Notes: generated from the sequence alone by a model not told the origin. DNA of 64,000 nt from Sphingobacterium spiritivorum ATCC 33861 (GCF_000143765.1 NZ_GL379773.1:248001-312000), one strand, 5' to 3'; shown: positions 44,552 to 53,228, counted from the stretch's first letter. Numbers and translations are program-made.

Positions 44552-45277
44552 ATGGGAAGAGCTTTTGAATTCAGAAAAGAGCGCAAATTTAAACGCTGGG
44601 CAAAAATGGCTGTCCAATTTACACGTTTAGGAAAAGAAATCGCTATCGCAGTAAAAGAAGGTGGACCTCACCCCGAAACCAACTCTCGCCTGCGTACAGC
44701 AATCCAGAACGGTAAAGCCGTAAACATGCCTAAAGACCGTATCGAAGCGGCAATAAAACGTGCCTCAGAGAAGGATGCGAAAGGTTATGAAGAATATGTA
44801 TACGAAGGATATGGCCCACACGGTGTGCCTATTCTTATCGAAACAGCAACTGATAACACCAACAGAACGGTAGCTAATATCCGCAGTTATTTTACAAAAG
44901 CGGGAGGAACATTAGGCAAGACAGGTTCTTTAGATTTTATTTTCAACAGAAAATCAATCTTCAGATTTGATGCTCAGGAAAATCTGGATGTAGAAGAATT
45001 AGAACTGGAACTTATCGACGGAGGTCTGGAAGAGCTATATGTAGAAGCTGATGAAGAAGGAAACGATGTTGTCGTAGTACAAACTTCATTTGAAGATTTT
45101 GGAAATATGCAACGTCTTTTAGAAGAAAAAGGCATAGAAGTGAAATCAGCAAAATTAGAACGCATTGCGCTATCCCATTCCAGCATTTCTGAGGAAGAAG
45201 CAGCTGATGTTCTTAAACTTATCGATAAAATTGAAGAAGATGACGATGTACAGGCTGTATATCACAATATGGACTAA
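44552..45277 (+). CDS. YebC/PmpR-family protein
   Basis: A 241-residue member of the YebC/TACO1 family. It opens MGRAFEFRKERKFKRWAKMA, a form of the usual M-(A)-G-H/R-S-K/F-W start, with the conserved NSRLRTAIQNGKAVNMPKDRIEAAI and YEGYGPHGVPILIE. Members act either as DNA-binding regulators or, as more recent work on the family suggests, as ribosome-associated factors that ease translation of difficult motifs such as polyproline. Which applies here is not visible. It lies 8 bases after tdh, so the two probably share a transcript, and a long hairpin terminator follows. Confidence 0.95.
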   Translation: MGRAFEFRKERKFKRWAKMAVQFTRLGKEIAIAVKEGGPHPETNSRLRTAIQNGKAVNMPKDRIEAAIKRASEKDAKGYEEYVYEGYGPHGVPILIETATDNTNRTVANIRSYFTKAGGTLGKTGSLDFIFNRKSIFRFDAQENLDVEELELELIDGGLEELYVEADEEGNDVVVVQTSFEDFGNMQRLLEEKGIEVKSAKLERIALSHSSISEEEAADVLKLIDKIEEDDDVQAVYHNMD

Positions 45278-45300
45278 TACAATACGTGTTATTTCTTATA

Positions 45301-45338
45301 AAATGAAAAAAGAGAGCTTCCGCTCTCTTTTTTCATTT
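45301..45338 (+). terminator. Terminator after yebC-family gene
   Basis: A 17-bp perfect stem (AAATGAAAAAAGAGAGC with GCTCTCTTTTTTCATTT, loop TTCC), 23 bases after the stop codon. Confidence 0.9.
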
Positions 45339-45350
45339 TGGTAAATTCGG

Positions 45351-45358
45351 TACATTTG
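45351..45358 (+). promoter_or_regulatory. Candidate -7 box TACATTTG for the repeat-protein gene
   Basis: An exact TAnnTTTG match 15 bases before the ATG at 45374, just downstream of the yebC terminator. No TTG lies at the right distance. Confidence 0.4.
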
Positions 45359-45373
45359 TAAAAACGGGAACAT

Positions 45374-46996
45374 ATGACCTTTGAAGAATTTTTTGTAAAA
45401 AAGAACATTGATTTGAGTGCATTACAGCATTCAAACTCGGCTCTTTATGATGAATTCAAAAAGCATTATATGTTAATGGGAGAGAAGAGCTTTGATCATA
45501 CAAAGAAATTCTGGTTTAATCGTCTTCGTAAGGATTATAAACTTGCAGAACAGGAGATAAGTCCTGCAGTCGTCAAAAAGACAGAAACACAGGTCGCCTC
45601 TTCGGCATCTGCGGGCATTGCATCTAAACCAGCAGGGTTCAGACCAAAATTCAAGTCTGCAGCTCCACCAGTTGCTGATAATAACCCTACTGCAGAATCA
45701 ACATCAGCAGAAGCCCGTCCGGCAACAGGATTTACACCTCGATTTAAAAGTAATAGCACTCCGGCGGATGCAGAGCAAAAAGAAAGCTCAGCTCCTCAAC
45801 CAGCACCTTCGAACGCACCTGCAGGATTTAAACCTCGTTTTAAACCGGGAGTTACGAACAGTAAAACAGATCCGGAAGAATCCCCTTCTTCCGAAAACGA
45901 CAACACACAAGAGACTGCTAATAAACCTGCAGGATTTAAGCCTCGGTTTAAGGCCGGAATTACAGCCTCTAAAAAAGAGGACGAAATTACACTGACAGAA
46001 TCCACAGCTATAGAAAACAAGGAAACTACAGAAACACCTGCTGTTACCGCAAAAGACACGAAAGAAGCTCCTCAGACTCCCGCTAAACCTTTGGGATTCA
46101 GACCCAAATTCAAAGCTGGGGTGAAAACTGTCAAAAAAGAACAAGAGGAACAAACTTCACAAGAAGAATCCGCAGCTATAAACAAGGAAACTATAGAAAT
46201 ATCTTCTGCTGCAACTGCAGAAGACAACAAAGAAGCTCCCCAGACTCCCGCTAAACCTTTGGGATTCAGACCCAAATTCAAAGCTGGGGTGACAACTGTC
46301 AAAAAAGAACAAGAGGAACAAACTTCACAAGAAGAATCCGCAACTATAAACAAGGAAACTATAGAAATACCTTCTTCTGCAACTGCAGAAGACAACAAAG
46401 AAGCTCCTCAGACTCCCGTTAAACCTTTGGGATTCAGACCCAAATTCAAAGCTGGGGTGACAACTGTCAAAAAAGAACAAGAGGAACAAAATCCACAGAC
46501 AGAATCCACAGCTATAGAAAACAAGGAAACTATAGAAATACCTTCTTCTGCAACTGCAGAAGACAACAAAGAAGCTCCCCAGACTCCCGCTAAACCTTTG
46601 GGATTCAGACCCAAATTCAAAGCTGGGGTGACAACTGTCAAAAAAGAACAAGAGGAACAAACTTCACAAGAAGAATCCGCAACTATAAACAAGGAAACTA
46701 TAGAAATACCTTCTTCTGCAACTGCAGAAGACAACAAAGAAGCTCCTCAGACTCCCGTTAAACCTTTGGGATTCAGACCCAAATTCAAAGCTGGGGTGAC
46801 AACTGTCAAAAAAGAACAAGAGGAACAAAATCCACAGACAGAATCCACAGCTATAGAAATACCTTCTTCTGCAACTGCAGAAGACAACAAAGAAGCTCCT
46901 CAGGCTCCCGCTAAACCTTTGGGATTCAGACCCAAATTCAAAGCTGGGGTAACAAAGATTCAGAAAAATGATGACAACCAAAGATCTGAAGACTAA
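45374..46996 (+). CDS. Repeat protein with ten GFxP(K/R)FK motifs
   Basis: A 540-residue protein without signal peptide or membrane helix. Residues 1-60 (MTFEEFFVKKNIDL...) look like a compact helical domain with FWFNRLRKDYKL near its end. The rest is low-complexity: ten copies of a basic motif GF-[RKT]-P-[KR]-FK, usually preceded by KP[AL] and followed by G-V-T, alternate with acidic Glu/Thr/Gln-rich linkers. The last six copies are nearly identical at DNA level (see repeat entry). The alternation of short basic motifs and acidic linkers suggests a disordered protein with many equal binding sites, perhaps for nucleic acid or a protein partner. I do not recognise the family. The stop codon lies in a weak AT hairpin (46993-47017). 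Confidence 0.85.
   Translation: MTFEEFFVKKNIDLSALQHSNSALYDEFKKHYMLMGEKSFDHTKKFWFNRLRKDYKLAEQEISPAVVKKTETQVASSASAGIASKPAGFRPKFKSAAPPVADNNPTAESTSAEARPATGFTPRFKSNSTPADAEQKESSAPQPAPSNAPAGFKPRFKPGVTNSKTDPEESPSSENDNTQETANKPAGFKPRFKAGITASKKEDEITLTESTAIENKETTETPAVTAKDTKEAPQTPAKPLGFRPKFKAGVKTVKKEQEEQTSQEESAAINKETIEISSAATAEDNKEAPQTPAKPLGFRPKFKAGVTTVKKEQEEQTSQEESATINKETIEIPSSATAEDNKEAPQTPVKPLGFRPKFKAGVTTVKKEQEEQNPQTESTAIENKETIEIPSSATAEDNKEAPQTPAKPLGFRPKFKAGVTTVKKEQEEQTSQEESATINKETIEIPSSATAEDNKEAPQTPVKPLGFRPKFKAGVTTVKKEQEEQNPQTESTAIEIPSSATAEDNKEAPQAPAKPLGFRPKFKAGVTKIQKNDDNQRSED
46085..46960 (+). repeat. Coding tandem repeat, five full units of about 168 bases plus a partial sixth
   Basis: Units begin at the same point (AAACCTTTGGGATTCAG) at 46085, 46253, 46421, 46592, 46760 and 46913, giving periods of 168, 168, 171, 168 and 153. 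There is a higher order: units 2 and 4 share one linker type (QTSQEESATINKE) and units 3 and 5 another (NPQTESTAIE), so a 339-base pair of units was duplicated. Unit 5 lacks 18 bases (six codons) present in unit 3. All changes keep frame. This is a minisatellite inside a gene, not a CRISPR. Confidence 0.95.
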
Positions 46997-47063
46997 ATTT
47001 TTAGCGAAAAAATTTAGAATGCGAAGAAAAGCCTTAACTTTATAACAATAATCAGCTATAAAT

Positions 47064-47807
47064 ATGTTAAAAGAAGAAAGACAAGCCTACATTATACACC
47101 AAATCAATCTTCACAATAAAGTTCTATCTTCGGATCTCAGTGTCCAGCTTAATGTTTCGGAAGATACTATCCGCCGGGATCTTAATGAGCTTGCTGAAAA
47201 CGGACAGGTATTAAAGGTGTATGGTGGAGCACTCTCCAAGTCATTTCAATTCCCGTTTCAGGATGGAAATGTATATGCTAAAGAGTCTAAAAAAGAAATT
47301 GCCAGAAAATCAATATCACTCATCCAAAACGGTATGACGGTATTGGTCGGCGGTGGTACGACAGTTATAGAACTGGCACGGATCATCCCTGAAGACATAC
47401 AATGTACCTTTTTCACTATCAGTCCTCTTGTCGCACTGGAACTGGCCGAAAAGGAAAATATAGAGGTAATTTCTATAGGAGGTAAACTTTCCCGTAATAC
47501 GAACATTGTAACCGGAGCGCAGGTAATTAATGAACTTTCTGAAATCAAAGTAGACCTTTGCATATTGGGGACAAACAGTCTTTCTATTGATGACGGGATT
47601 ACAGATTCAGACTGGGAAGTTGTACAGATCAAACGCGCGATGATCAAATGCTCGCATAAAGTAGCTATATTAAGTATTGCGGAAAAACTGAACTCTAACC
47701 AGAAAATGAAGGTGGCTCCATTAAGAGACGTTTCATTCTTAGTAACAGATTTGACACCTGACCACCCATCTTTAAAGGAGTTCGCTAAAACGATAAAAGT
47801 AATTTAA
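47064..47807 (+). CDS. DeoR/GlpR-family transcriptional regulator
   Basis: A 247-residue regulator. The N-terminal winged helix is the DeoR type: MLKEERQAYIIHQI, then LSVQLNVSEDTIRRDLNEL, with GQVLKVYGGAL. The C-terminal sugar-phosphate sensor domain contains LVGGGTTVIELARII, VISIGGKLSRNT and LCILGTNSL, with lysine/glutamate positions usual for phosphosugar binding. Such proteins repress sugar catabolism genes until a sugar phosphate binds. It sits upstream of the flippase/glycosyltransferase genes, 21 bases ahead, so could be co-transcribed with them. Target unknown. Confidence 0.93.
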   Translation: MLKEERQAYIIHQINLHNKVLSSDLSVQLNVSEDTIRRDLNELAENGQVLKVYGGALSKSFQFPFQDGNVYAKESKKEIARKSISLIQNGMTVLVGGGTTVIELARIIPEDIQCTFFTISPLVALELAEKENIEVISIGGKLSRNTNIVTGAQVINELSEIKVDLCILGTNSLSIDDGITDSDWEVVQIKRAMIKCSHKVAILSIAEKLNSNQKMKVAPLRDVSFLVTDLTPDHPSLKEFAKTIKVI

Positions 47808-47828
47808 AATAGCGTATCAAAGAGTTAG

Positions 47829-49325
47829 ATGGAATCGCTGCGGGAGGAAAATAACAATACCAGAGAAGAACCTTCTTTAAAACAAAAAACTGCTAAAGGT
47901 CTCCTTTGGGGAGGGATGAGCAATCTTATCCAACAGCTTCTGGGTGCATTTTTTGGTGTTTATGTAAGTCGCATCCTTACTCCGGAGGATTATGGCGCTG
48001 TAGCTGTACTCCTCATTTTCCCGGTTTTGGCTTCCACATTACAAGAGAGTGGTTTTGTAAGTGCTATTACAAATCAAAAGCAGGTAGAACATAAAGATTA
48101 CAATGCAGTCTTTTGGTTTAGCGGATTTATCGGATTATCCTTATATATTATCCTTTTCTTTTGTGCTCCGCTTATCGCTTATTTCTATGATATGCCGGAA
48201 TTAACACCGCTTGCACGCTATTTATTCCTCAGTTTTTTAATATCCAGTATGGGTACGGCACACAATGCTTACCTTTTCAGAAATCTGAAAGTCAAACAGC
48301 GTGCAATCGGAACAACTATTGCCCTCATTATTTCCGGAATCACAGGAGTCGTGATGGCTTACAACGGCAAGGCATATTGGGGAATTGCCACCCAAACCGT
48401 ACTTTATGTATTGGTCAATACGACTTTTCTATGGATATTCTCTTCTTTCAGACCAACTTTTCATTTTGATTTCAGCCCCATAAAGAAGATGTTCGCATTC
48501 AGCAGCAAAGTGCTGATTACCAACCTTTTTTTACAATTCAACACCAATATTATTACCACCATTTTAGGGAAATTCTATACCAAAAGTGACGCCGGAGCTT
48601 TTAATCAGGCAAATAAATGGAATATTATGGGCCAATCTGTCCTGTTGGGTATGTCACGTAGTGTCGCTCAACCCATTCTGACAAGTGTGCACGAAGAAGA
48701 AGAGAGGCAGCTAAGAGTTTTCCGGAAGATTCTGAGCTTTACAGCTTTTATGACCTTCCCGCTTATATTTGGTCTGTCCTCTGTGGCAAAAGAATTTATT
48801 GAGATCTTTCTTACAAACAAATGGCAGAATAGTGCCTACTTTTTAGAATTGCTGTGTATAGGCGGAGCTTTTGTTCCCCTGGCTGACATTTATGCTAATC
48901 TGGCTCTAAGTAAAGGAAAATCAAACATTTACATGTGGAATGTTATTGCATTAAGTCTGACACAGCTCGTACTGTTCTTATTGGTATATCCATACGGTAT
49001 TTCCAGCATGATCCTGGTGTATGTCATTACAAATATCCTTTGGCTATTTGTATGGCATTATTTTGTTTCTAACCAGATCGGGCTCAAATGGAAGTATCTG
49101 TTTTCTGATGTATTTTTATTTGCAGCGATTGCATCGGTCGCAATAGCCGGGACCTATCTTATCACTATGGATCTGACACTCCACCTGTACATTCATTTTA
49201 TCCTGAAAATAGTCCTTACAGCTCTATTATATACAACACTTGTCTGGTTTATTCGTCCGCAACTGGTTAAAGAATGTATTACATTTCTTAAACTTGATAA
49301 ATTTTTCAAAAGCAAAACAGCATGA
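47829..49325 (+). CDS. Polysaccharide flippase of the MOP/Wzx superfamily
   Basis: A 498-residue inner-membrane protein with about 12-14 predicted helices. The start KTAKGLLWGGMSNLIQQLLG and YVSRILTPEDYGAVAVLLIFP match the Wzx/WzxC-like flippases that move lipid-linked sugar repeat units across the membrane. A charged N-terminal tail of about 25 residues precedes the first helix. It overlaps the first glycosyltransferase gene by 4 bases (ATGA), so the genes are translationally coupled. With three glycosyltransferases behind it, it probably exports a capsule, O-antigen or exopolysaccharide unit, though no polymerase gene is present in the window. Confidence 0.92.
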   Translation: MESLREENNNTREEPSLKQKTAKGLLWGGMSNLIQQLLGAFFGVYVSRILTPEDYGAVAVLLIFPVLASTLQESGFVSAITNQKQVEHKDYNAVFWFSGFIGLSLYIILFFCAPLIAYFYDMPELTPLARYLFLSFLISSMGTAHNAYLFRNLKVKQRAIGTTIALIISGITGVVMAYNGKAYWGIATQTVLYVLVNTTFLWIFSSFRPTFHFDFSPIKKMFAFSSKVLITNLFLQFNTNIITTILGKFYTKSDAGAFNQANKWNIMGQSVLLGMSRSVAQPILTSVHEEEERQLRVFRKILSFTAFMTFPLIFGLSSVAKEFIEIFLTNKWQNSAYFLELLCIGGAFVPLADIYANLALSKGKSNIYMWNVIALSLTQLVLFLLVYPYGISSMILVYVITNILWLFVWHYFVSNQIGLKWKYLFSDVFLFAAIASVAIAGTYLITMDLTLHLYIHFILKIVLTALLYTTLVWFIRPQLVKECITFLKLDKFFKSKTA

Positions 49326-50212
49326 AAATTTTAGCAATCATTGTTACTTATAATTTTGAAAAATGGATAGACAAATGCCTGCCAAGTCTGATCCGTTCGG
49401 ATGAGCCTGTTGACATACTGGTGATAGATAATCTTTCCCAGGATCAGACCATAAATCGCATCCGTCAGGAATATCCAAGTGTACGTCTTATCGCCAATGA
49501 TCAGAATCTGGGATTTGGAAAAGCAAATAATATCGGACTCACTATTGCCATTGAAGAACATTATGATTATGTCTTTTTGATCAATCAGGATGCCTGGATC
49601 ACTCCGCCTTCCATCGGTAATATGATACAACATATTGAGCAGGATCTCCCGGAAGGTATTATTTCTCCTGTTCACCTGACTGGTGAGGGAAATGAACTCG
49701 ACTATGGATTTGCAACTTATATCGGGAATAGAGATTTGGAAAAGGTAAAGCAGGATGAAACAACCCGGATTGTCGAATTTATAAATGCAGCTTTCTGGTT
49801 TATTCCGGTTTCCATTCTCCGTAAAGTAGGCGGCATCTCTCCTCTTTTCTATCATTATGGAGAAGATAAGGACTATGCAAACAGACTTAAATTCCACCAT
49901 TGTAAATTCGGATATACCTCATCTGCCATCGGCTTTCATGACAGAGCCTTTCGCAAGCCTTCATTTGCTGCAACAGAACGTGCAGAATACGTATATTTTC
50001 TTTCTGAATATGCTAATATCAATTATACGTTTGGCAAAGCCTTCGGAAAAAGCATTCTGGCAGCAAAACTCAAAAGTATTAAAGCCTTTTTCAAAGGAGA
50101 TCTGAAATTATGCTGGGCTTATTATAAAATGATTTTTAAGCTTTTGGCAAAAACATCAGAAGTAACTCAGGTACGCAAGCAAACAAAGAATCCGGGAAGA
50201 AATTTTATTTAA
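49322..50212 (+). CDS. Family 2 glycosyltransferase (rhamnosyltransferase-like)
   Basis: A 296-residue GT-A-fold transferase. The nucleotide-sugar-binding start is ILAIIVTYNFEKWIDKCLPSL, then ILVIDNLSQDQT and NQNLGFGKANNIGL, typical of GT2 rhamnosyltransferase-like enzymes. FLINQDAW takes the place of the usual DxD metal site. Then FINAAFWFIPVSILRKVGG and the HYGEDKDYANRLK acceptor-side motif (ED...R) are well kept. It has no membrane helix. It overlaps the flippase by 4 bases. Donor and acceptor sugars cannot be read. Confidence 0.92.
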   Translation: MKILAIIVTYNFEKWIDKCLPSLIRSDEPVDILVIDNLSQDQTINRIRQEYPSVRLIANDQNLGFGKANNIGLTIAIEEHYDYVFLINQDAWITPPSIGNMIQHIEQDLPEGIISPVHLTGEGNELDYGFATYIGNRDLEKVKQDETTRIVEFINAAFWFIPVSILRKVGGISPLFYHYGEDKDYANRLKFHHCKFGYTSSAIGFHDRAFRKPSFAATERAEYVYFLSEYANINYTFGKAFGKSILAAKLKSIKAFFKGDLKLCWAYYKMIFKLLAKTSEVTQVRKQTKNPGRNFI

Positions 50213-50217
50213 TCTTT

Positions 50218-50225
50218 TATCTTTG
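50218..50225 (+). promoter_or_regulatory. Candidate -7 box TATCTTTG inside the glycan cluster
   Basis: An exact TAnnTTTG match 20 bases before the ATG at 50246 and 5 bases after the previous stop. It may give an internal promoter for the last glycosyltransferases. No TTG is present at -33. Confidence 0.4.
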
Positions 50226-50245
50226 TTGAACCTTTGGCAATCTTT

Positions 50246-51163
50246 ATGGAAAAAAAACTGGCTCCTGTTGTTCTTTTTGTTTACAATCGTCCTCTCCATA
50301 CGGAACAGACATTAGCTGCTCTGGAAAAAAATCTTCTGGCATCTGAGTCTGATCTTTTCATCTATGCAGATGGCGCCAGGAATAAGGAAGCTGAAACTCA
50401 GGTGGCTGCAGTCAGTAAAATCATACACAGAGTCTGGCCATTCCGTTCTGTCACTATTATACAACGGAATAGAAACTGGGGATTAGCGCCAAATGTTATT
50501 GACGGTGTAACCACTATTATTCGTAAATACGGTAAAGTCATCGTTCTGGAAGATGATCTCAAAACCGCTCCAAATGCACTTCAATATTTTAATGATGCCC
50601 TGAATCAGTATGAGTCCGAACCACAGGTAATGTCTGTGAGCGGATACAACTATCCGTTGAAAGAAGCTGATACACTCCCCGAAACCTTCTTTTTCAGAGT
50701 TACGAACAGTTGGGGATGGGCAACCTGGGACAGAGCCTGGAAACATTTTAATCCGGATATAGAAAGCATGGTTCAACAACTGAACCAGGAACAGATTTAT
50801 CAATTCAGTATAGAAGGAAAAGAAAATTTCTGGAGACAGGTACAGCAGTTCAGAAAAGGTAAAATAAATTCCTGGGCTATCCGCTGGTATCTCTCTGTTT
50901 TTCTGCAAAAGGGCTTAACTTTGTATCCCCGTCATTCCTACATTCAGAATATAGGTACAGATGGTTCCGGAACGCATTCCGATGCAGAACAGACGTATAA
51001 GGTTCGGCTCAATGAGGAAAAAACAACATCTTTCCCGGAAAAAATTGAAGAAAATGCAGTTGCTTATGAACACATCAAAGATTTCTACGCACATCGGAAA
51101 GGATCGCTGTTCCAGCGCGGAATTCGCTTTGCAAAAAAAAGAATCAACAAATTAAACAAATAA
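50246..51163 (+). CDS. Glycosyltransferase (GT-A fold, GT2-like)
   Basis: A 306-residue transferase from the ATG at 50246; a TTG four codons earlier is possible but less likely. The start LAPVVLFVYNRPLHTEQTLAAL, the ADGARN segment and KVIVLEDDLKTAPNALQYF, where EDD is the metal/nucleotide site, match a glycosyltransferase group with sugar-nucleotide-binding N-terminal half seen in surface polysaccharide loci. A central NSWGWATWDRAWKHF motif is also conserved in the group. It lies between two other glycosyltransferase genes. A run of eight A follows the start codon (codons for Glu-Lys-Lys). The sugar is unknown. Confidence 0.9.
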   Translation: MEKKLAPVVLFVYNRPLHTEQTLAALEKNLLASESDLFIYADGARNKEAETQVAAVSKIIHRVWPFRSVTIIQRNRNWGLAPNVIDGVTTIIRKYGKVIVLEDDLKTAPNALQYFNDALNQYESEPQVMSVSGYNYPLKEADTLPETFFFRVTNSWGWATWDRAWKHFNPDIESMVQQLNQEQIYQFSIEGKENFWRQVQQFRKGKINSWAIRWYLSVFLQKGLTLYPRHSYIQNIGTDGSGTHSDAEQTYKVRLNEEKTTSFPEKIEENAVAYEHIKDFYAHRKGSLFQRGIRFAKKRINKLNK

Positions 51164-51167
51164 TCAC

Positions 51168-51920
51168 GTGGCGCATCCTAAAATATCAATCATAACTATT
51201 GTGTATAACAATGTCCGGGACATCCGATATACATTAGATTCTGTGGCCACTCAAAGCTATAATAATATTGAGTATATTGTTATTGACGGTTTGTCAACGG
51301 ACGGAACTTTAGCTGTTATCGATCAATACAAGTCTCATATACATGTCTTGAAATCTGAAAAAGATAAAGGGATATATGATGCCATGAACAAAGGGCTGGC
51401 TCTTGCGACCGGAGATTATGTTCTTTTCCTAAATTCGGGAGATGAACTCTTCTCGCCCTCTACATTGAGCGATATTTTTGAAAATTGCGAAATGGCCGAT
51501 ATCTATTATGGTGAAACAAAACTCGTAGATGAGGATCGCCGTATCCTGGGCGATCGCAGACATCGCATTCCGGAGCATTTTGACTGGAAAAGTTTCAGAT
51601 ATGGTATGAATGTATGCCACCAGGCGATCTATATAAAAAGAGAGCTTACAGAGCCTTATGATACCTCCTACCAGCTCAGTGCAGATATAGACTGGGTAAT
51701 CCGCGCAGCAAAGAAAGCCAGGACAACAGTCAACACGCATCATTATGTTGCTAAATATCTTGTGGGTGGTATGTCGCAAAAAAGGCATAAACAAAGTCTG
51801 AAAGAACGTTATGCTATCTTCAAAAAACATTACGGCACTATACCCAATATATTTCATCATGCAGTTATCGCTGCCCGTCTTCTACTATACCGTATAAAAA
51901 ACGGAAAAACTCAAGATTAA
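51168..51920 (+). CDS. Family 2 glycosyltransferase (WcaA/colanic-acid type)
   Basis: A 250-residue GT2 enzyme with a GTG start 4 bases after the previous stop. ISIITIVYNNVRDIRYTLDS, YIVIDGLSTDGT, SEKDKGIYDAMNKGLALATG and VLFLNSGDEL (in the DxD position) are typical of glycosyltransferases in extracellular polysaccharide loci. MNVCHQAIYIKRELTEPYD and LSADIDWVIRAAKK follow. It is probably the last sugar-adding gene of the cluster. Its TAA stop overlaps the ATG of the DUF3820 gene by one base. Donor sugar unknown. Confidence 0.93.
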   Translation: MAHPKISIITIVYNNVRDIRYTLDSVATQSYNNIEYIVIDGLSTDGTLAVIDQYKSHIHVLKSEKDKGIYDAMNKGLALATGDYVLFLNSGDELFSPSTLSDIFENCEMADIYYGETKLVDEDRRILGDRRHRIPEHFDWKSFRYGMNVCHQAIYIKRELTEPYDTSYQLSADIDWVIRAAKKARTTVNTHHYVAKYLVGGMSQKRHKQSLKERYAIFKKHYGTIPNIFHHAVIAARLLLYRIKNGKTQD

Positions 51921-52135
51921 TGTTCAATCCCGAAATTTTAACTGAACTGGCCAATACACCCATGCCTTATGGTAAATATAAAGGTGTGCTTCTGTGCAGG
52001 CTTCCCGAATCTTATATCGTCTGGTACCGGCAAAAAGGTTTTCCCAAAGGAAAACTGGGCAATCAACTTGCTACCCTCTATGAGATCAAACTCAATGGTC
52101 TGGAATATCTGCTGGCTCCCCTGATAAAAAAGTGA
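51920..52135 (+). CDS. DUF3820 family small protein
   Basis: A 71-residue protein matching DUF3820: MPYGKYKGVLLCRLPESYI, then VWYRQKGFPKGKLGNQLATLYEIKLNGL. The family, known also as putative quorum-sensing-regulated virulence factor in some databases, is small and basic, and is related to domains found in exonuclease/nuclease proteins (the P-x-G-K-Y-K-G motif). It starts within the last base of the preceding glycosyltransferase stop, so it is translated from the glycan transcript, although no link with glycan synthesis is known. Function unknown. Confidence 0.88.
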   Translation: MFNPEILTELANTPMPYGKYKGVLLCRLPESYIVWYRQKGFPKGKLGNQLATLYEIKLNGLEYLLAPLIKK

Positions 52136-52168
52136 TGAGAATCAAAATGGAGGATATTTTATTTTCCT

Positions 52169-52176
52169 TATCTTTG
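52169..52176 (+). promoter_or_regulatory. Candidate -7 box TATCTTTG for trhO
   Basis: An exact TAnnTTTG match 45 bases before the trhO ATG at 52222. The leader would be about 40 bases. No TTG in the -33 window. Confidence 0.5.
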
Positions 52177-52221
52177 TCCCATTAATTTAATTAGCATTAA
52201 ACGCCGTTTGCAGCGGTATCA

Positions 52222-53211
52222 ATGAATAGTATGACATATCAAACATTGCTGTATTATTGCTACAGCCCTATCGAGAACGCAGAACAATTTGCTGCAGATC
52301 ACTTAGAATTTTGTAATTCCCTTGGCCTTGTCGGCCGTATTATTGTTGCAGACGAAGGTCTGAACGGTACAATTTCCGGAACAGAAGAAGCCTGTAAAGC
52401 CTATATGGAAGCCATCTATGCAGATGGACGGTTCAATAAGACGGAGTTTAAGATCGATGTGGTCGATGAGCCTTCTTTTATCAAAATGCACTGCCGTTAT
52501 AAAGAAGAGATCGTACACTCGGGACTACGTGATCCAAAAGAAATAGATCCCAATCGTCAGACAGGAATTCATCTGGAACCTAAGGATTTCTTGGAAATGA
52601 AAGATCAGGAGGACGTCATCATATTAGATGTACGCTCTAATTACGAACACAGTGTAGGACGTTTCAAAAATGCCATTACATTGGATATCGAAAACTTCCG
52701 TGAATTTCCCGAAAAAATCAAGGAATTAGAGAAATACAAAGACAAAAAGATCCTTACATACTGTACAGGTGGTATCAAATGTGAAAAAGCATCTGCACTA
52801 CTTCTGAAAGAAGGATTTGAAGATGTATATCAACTTCACGGAGGAATTATCAAATACGGAAAAGAAGCCGGAGGAAAGGATTTTGAAGGAAAGTGCTATG
52901 TATTTGACAACCGTCTTACTGTAGATGTCAATGAAGTAAATCCGACAATCGTCTCGACCTGTAAAAACTGTGGCAAGACGACTCCAAAAATGATCAACTG
53001 CGCTAATCCCGAATGTAATGAACATTTCACACAATGTGATGAATGTGGTTGGGAACTGGAAGGATGTTGCTCAGCGGAATGTAAGGAGCACCCAAGGAAA
53101 CGCCCTTATGACGGAACAGGATATTATGTAAAAGTACCGCAACCTGTCAATCTGGAAAAAATCAGCAAACGGAAACACAAAAACTTTCCACCGAAGACAA
53201 CGGAAGCATAA
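52222..53211 (+). CDS. trhO: tRNA uridine(34) hydroxylase (rhodanese-like, YceA/TrhO)
   Basis: A 329-residue member of the TrhO family, which hydroxylates tRNA uridine 34 using oxygen as a first step to the 5-carboxymethoxy- or methoxy-uridine wobble base. The N-terminal half (LLYYCYSPIENAEQFAADH, GLNGTISGTEEACKAYM) is the TrhO acylphosphatase-like domain. The rhodanese domain carries IILDVRSNYEHSVGRF and the loop LTYCTGGIKCEKASA with Cys181 and Cys187. The Cys-rich tail (CKNCGK, CANPECNEHF, CDECGW, CCSAEC) is usual. It is followed by a bidirectional terminator. An ATG three codons in is an alternative start. Confidence 0.93.
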   Translation: MNSMTYQTLLYYCYSPIENAEQFAADHLEFCNSLGLVGRIIVADEGLNGTISGTEEACKAYMEAIYADGRFNKTEFKIDVVDEPSFIKMHCRYKEEIVHSGLRDPKEIDPNRQTGIHLEPKDFLEMKDQEDVIILDVRSNYEHSVGRFKNAITLDIENFREFPEKIKELEKYKDKKILTYCTGGIKCEKASALLLKEGFEDVYQLHGGIIKYGKEAGGKDFEGKCYVFDNRLTVDVNEVNPTIVSTCKNCGKTTPKMINCANPECNEHFTQCDECGWELEGCCSAECKEHPRKRPYDGTGYYVKVPQPVNLEKISKRKHKNFPPKTTEA

Positions 53212-53228
53212 GATAATCAGTATATACC

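Noticed and set aside
46085..46960. Regularly spaced near-identical repeats, CRISPR-like at first sight
   Set aside because: The units are contiguous, in frame and translated; there are no unique spacers and no cas genes.
45788..46981. Long antisense open frames rich in Phe/Ser opposite the repeat protein
   Set aside because: They follow the repeat period and result from the biased codon composition of the sense strand; no start context or family likeness.
46993..47017. AT-only hairpin CTAAATTTTT / AAAAATTTAG at the end of the repeat-protein gene, as a terminator
   Set aside because: The stem has no GC core and no T-run follows, so termination is doubtful.
50250..50257. Run of eight A just after the start codon of a glycosyltransferase, as a phase-variation switch
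   Set aside because: The run encodes Glu-Lys-Lys in a normal AT-rich N-terminus and eight A is common in this genome; no other sign of switching.
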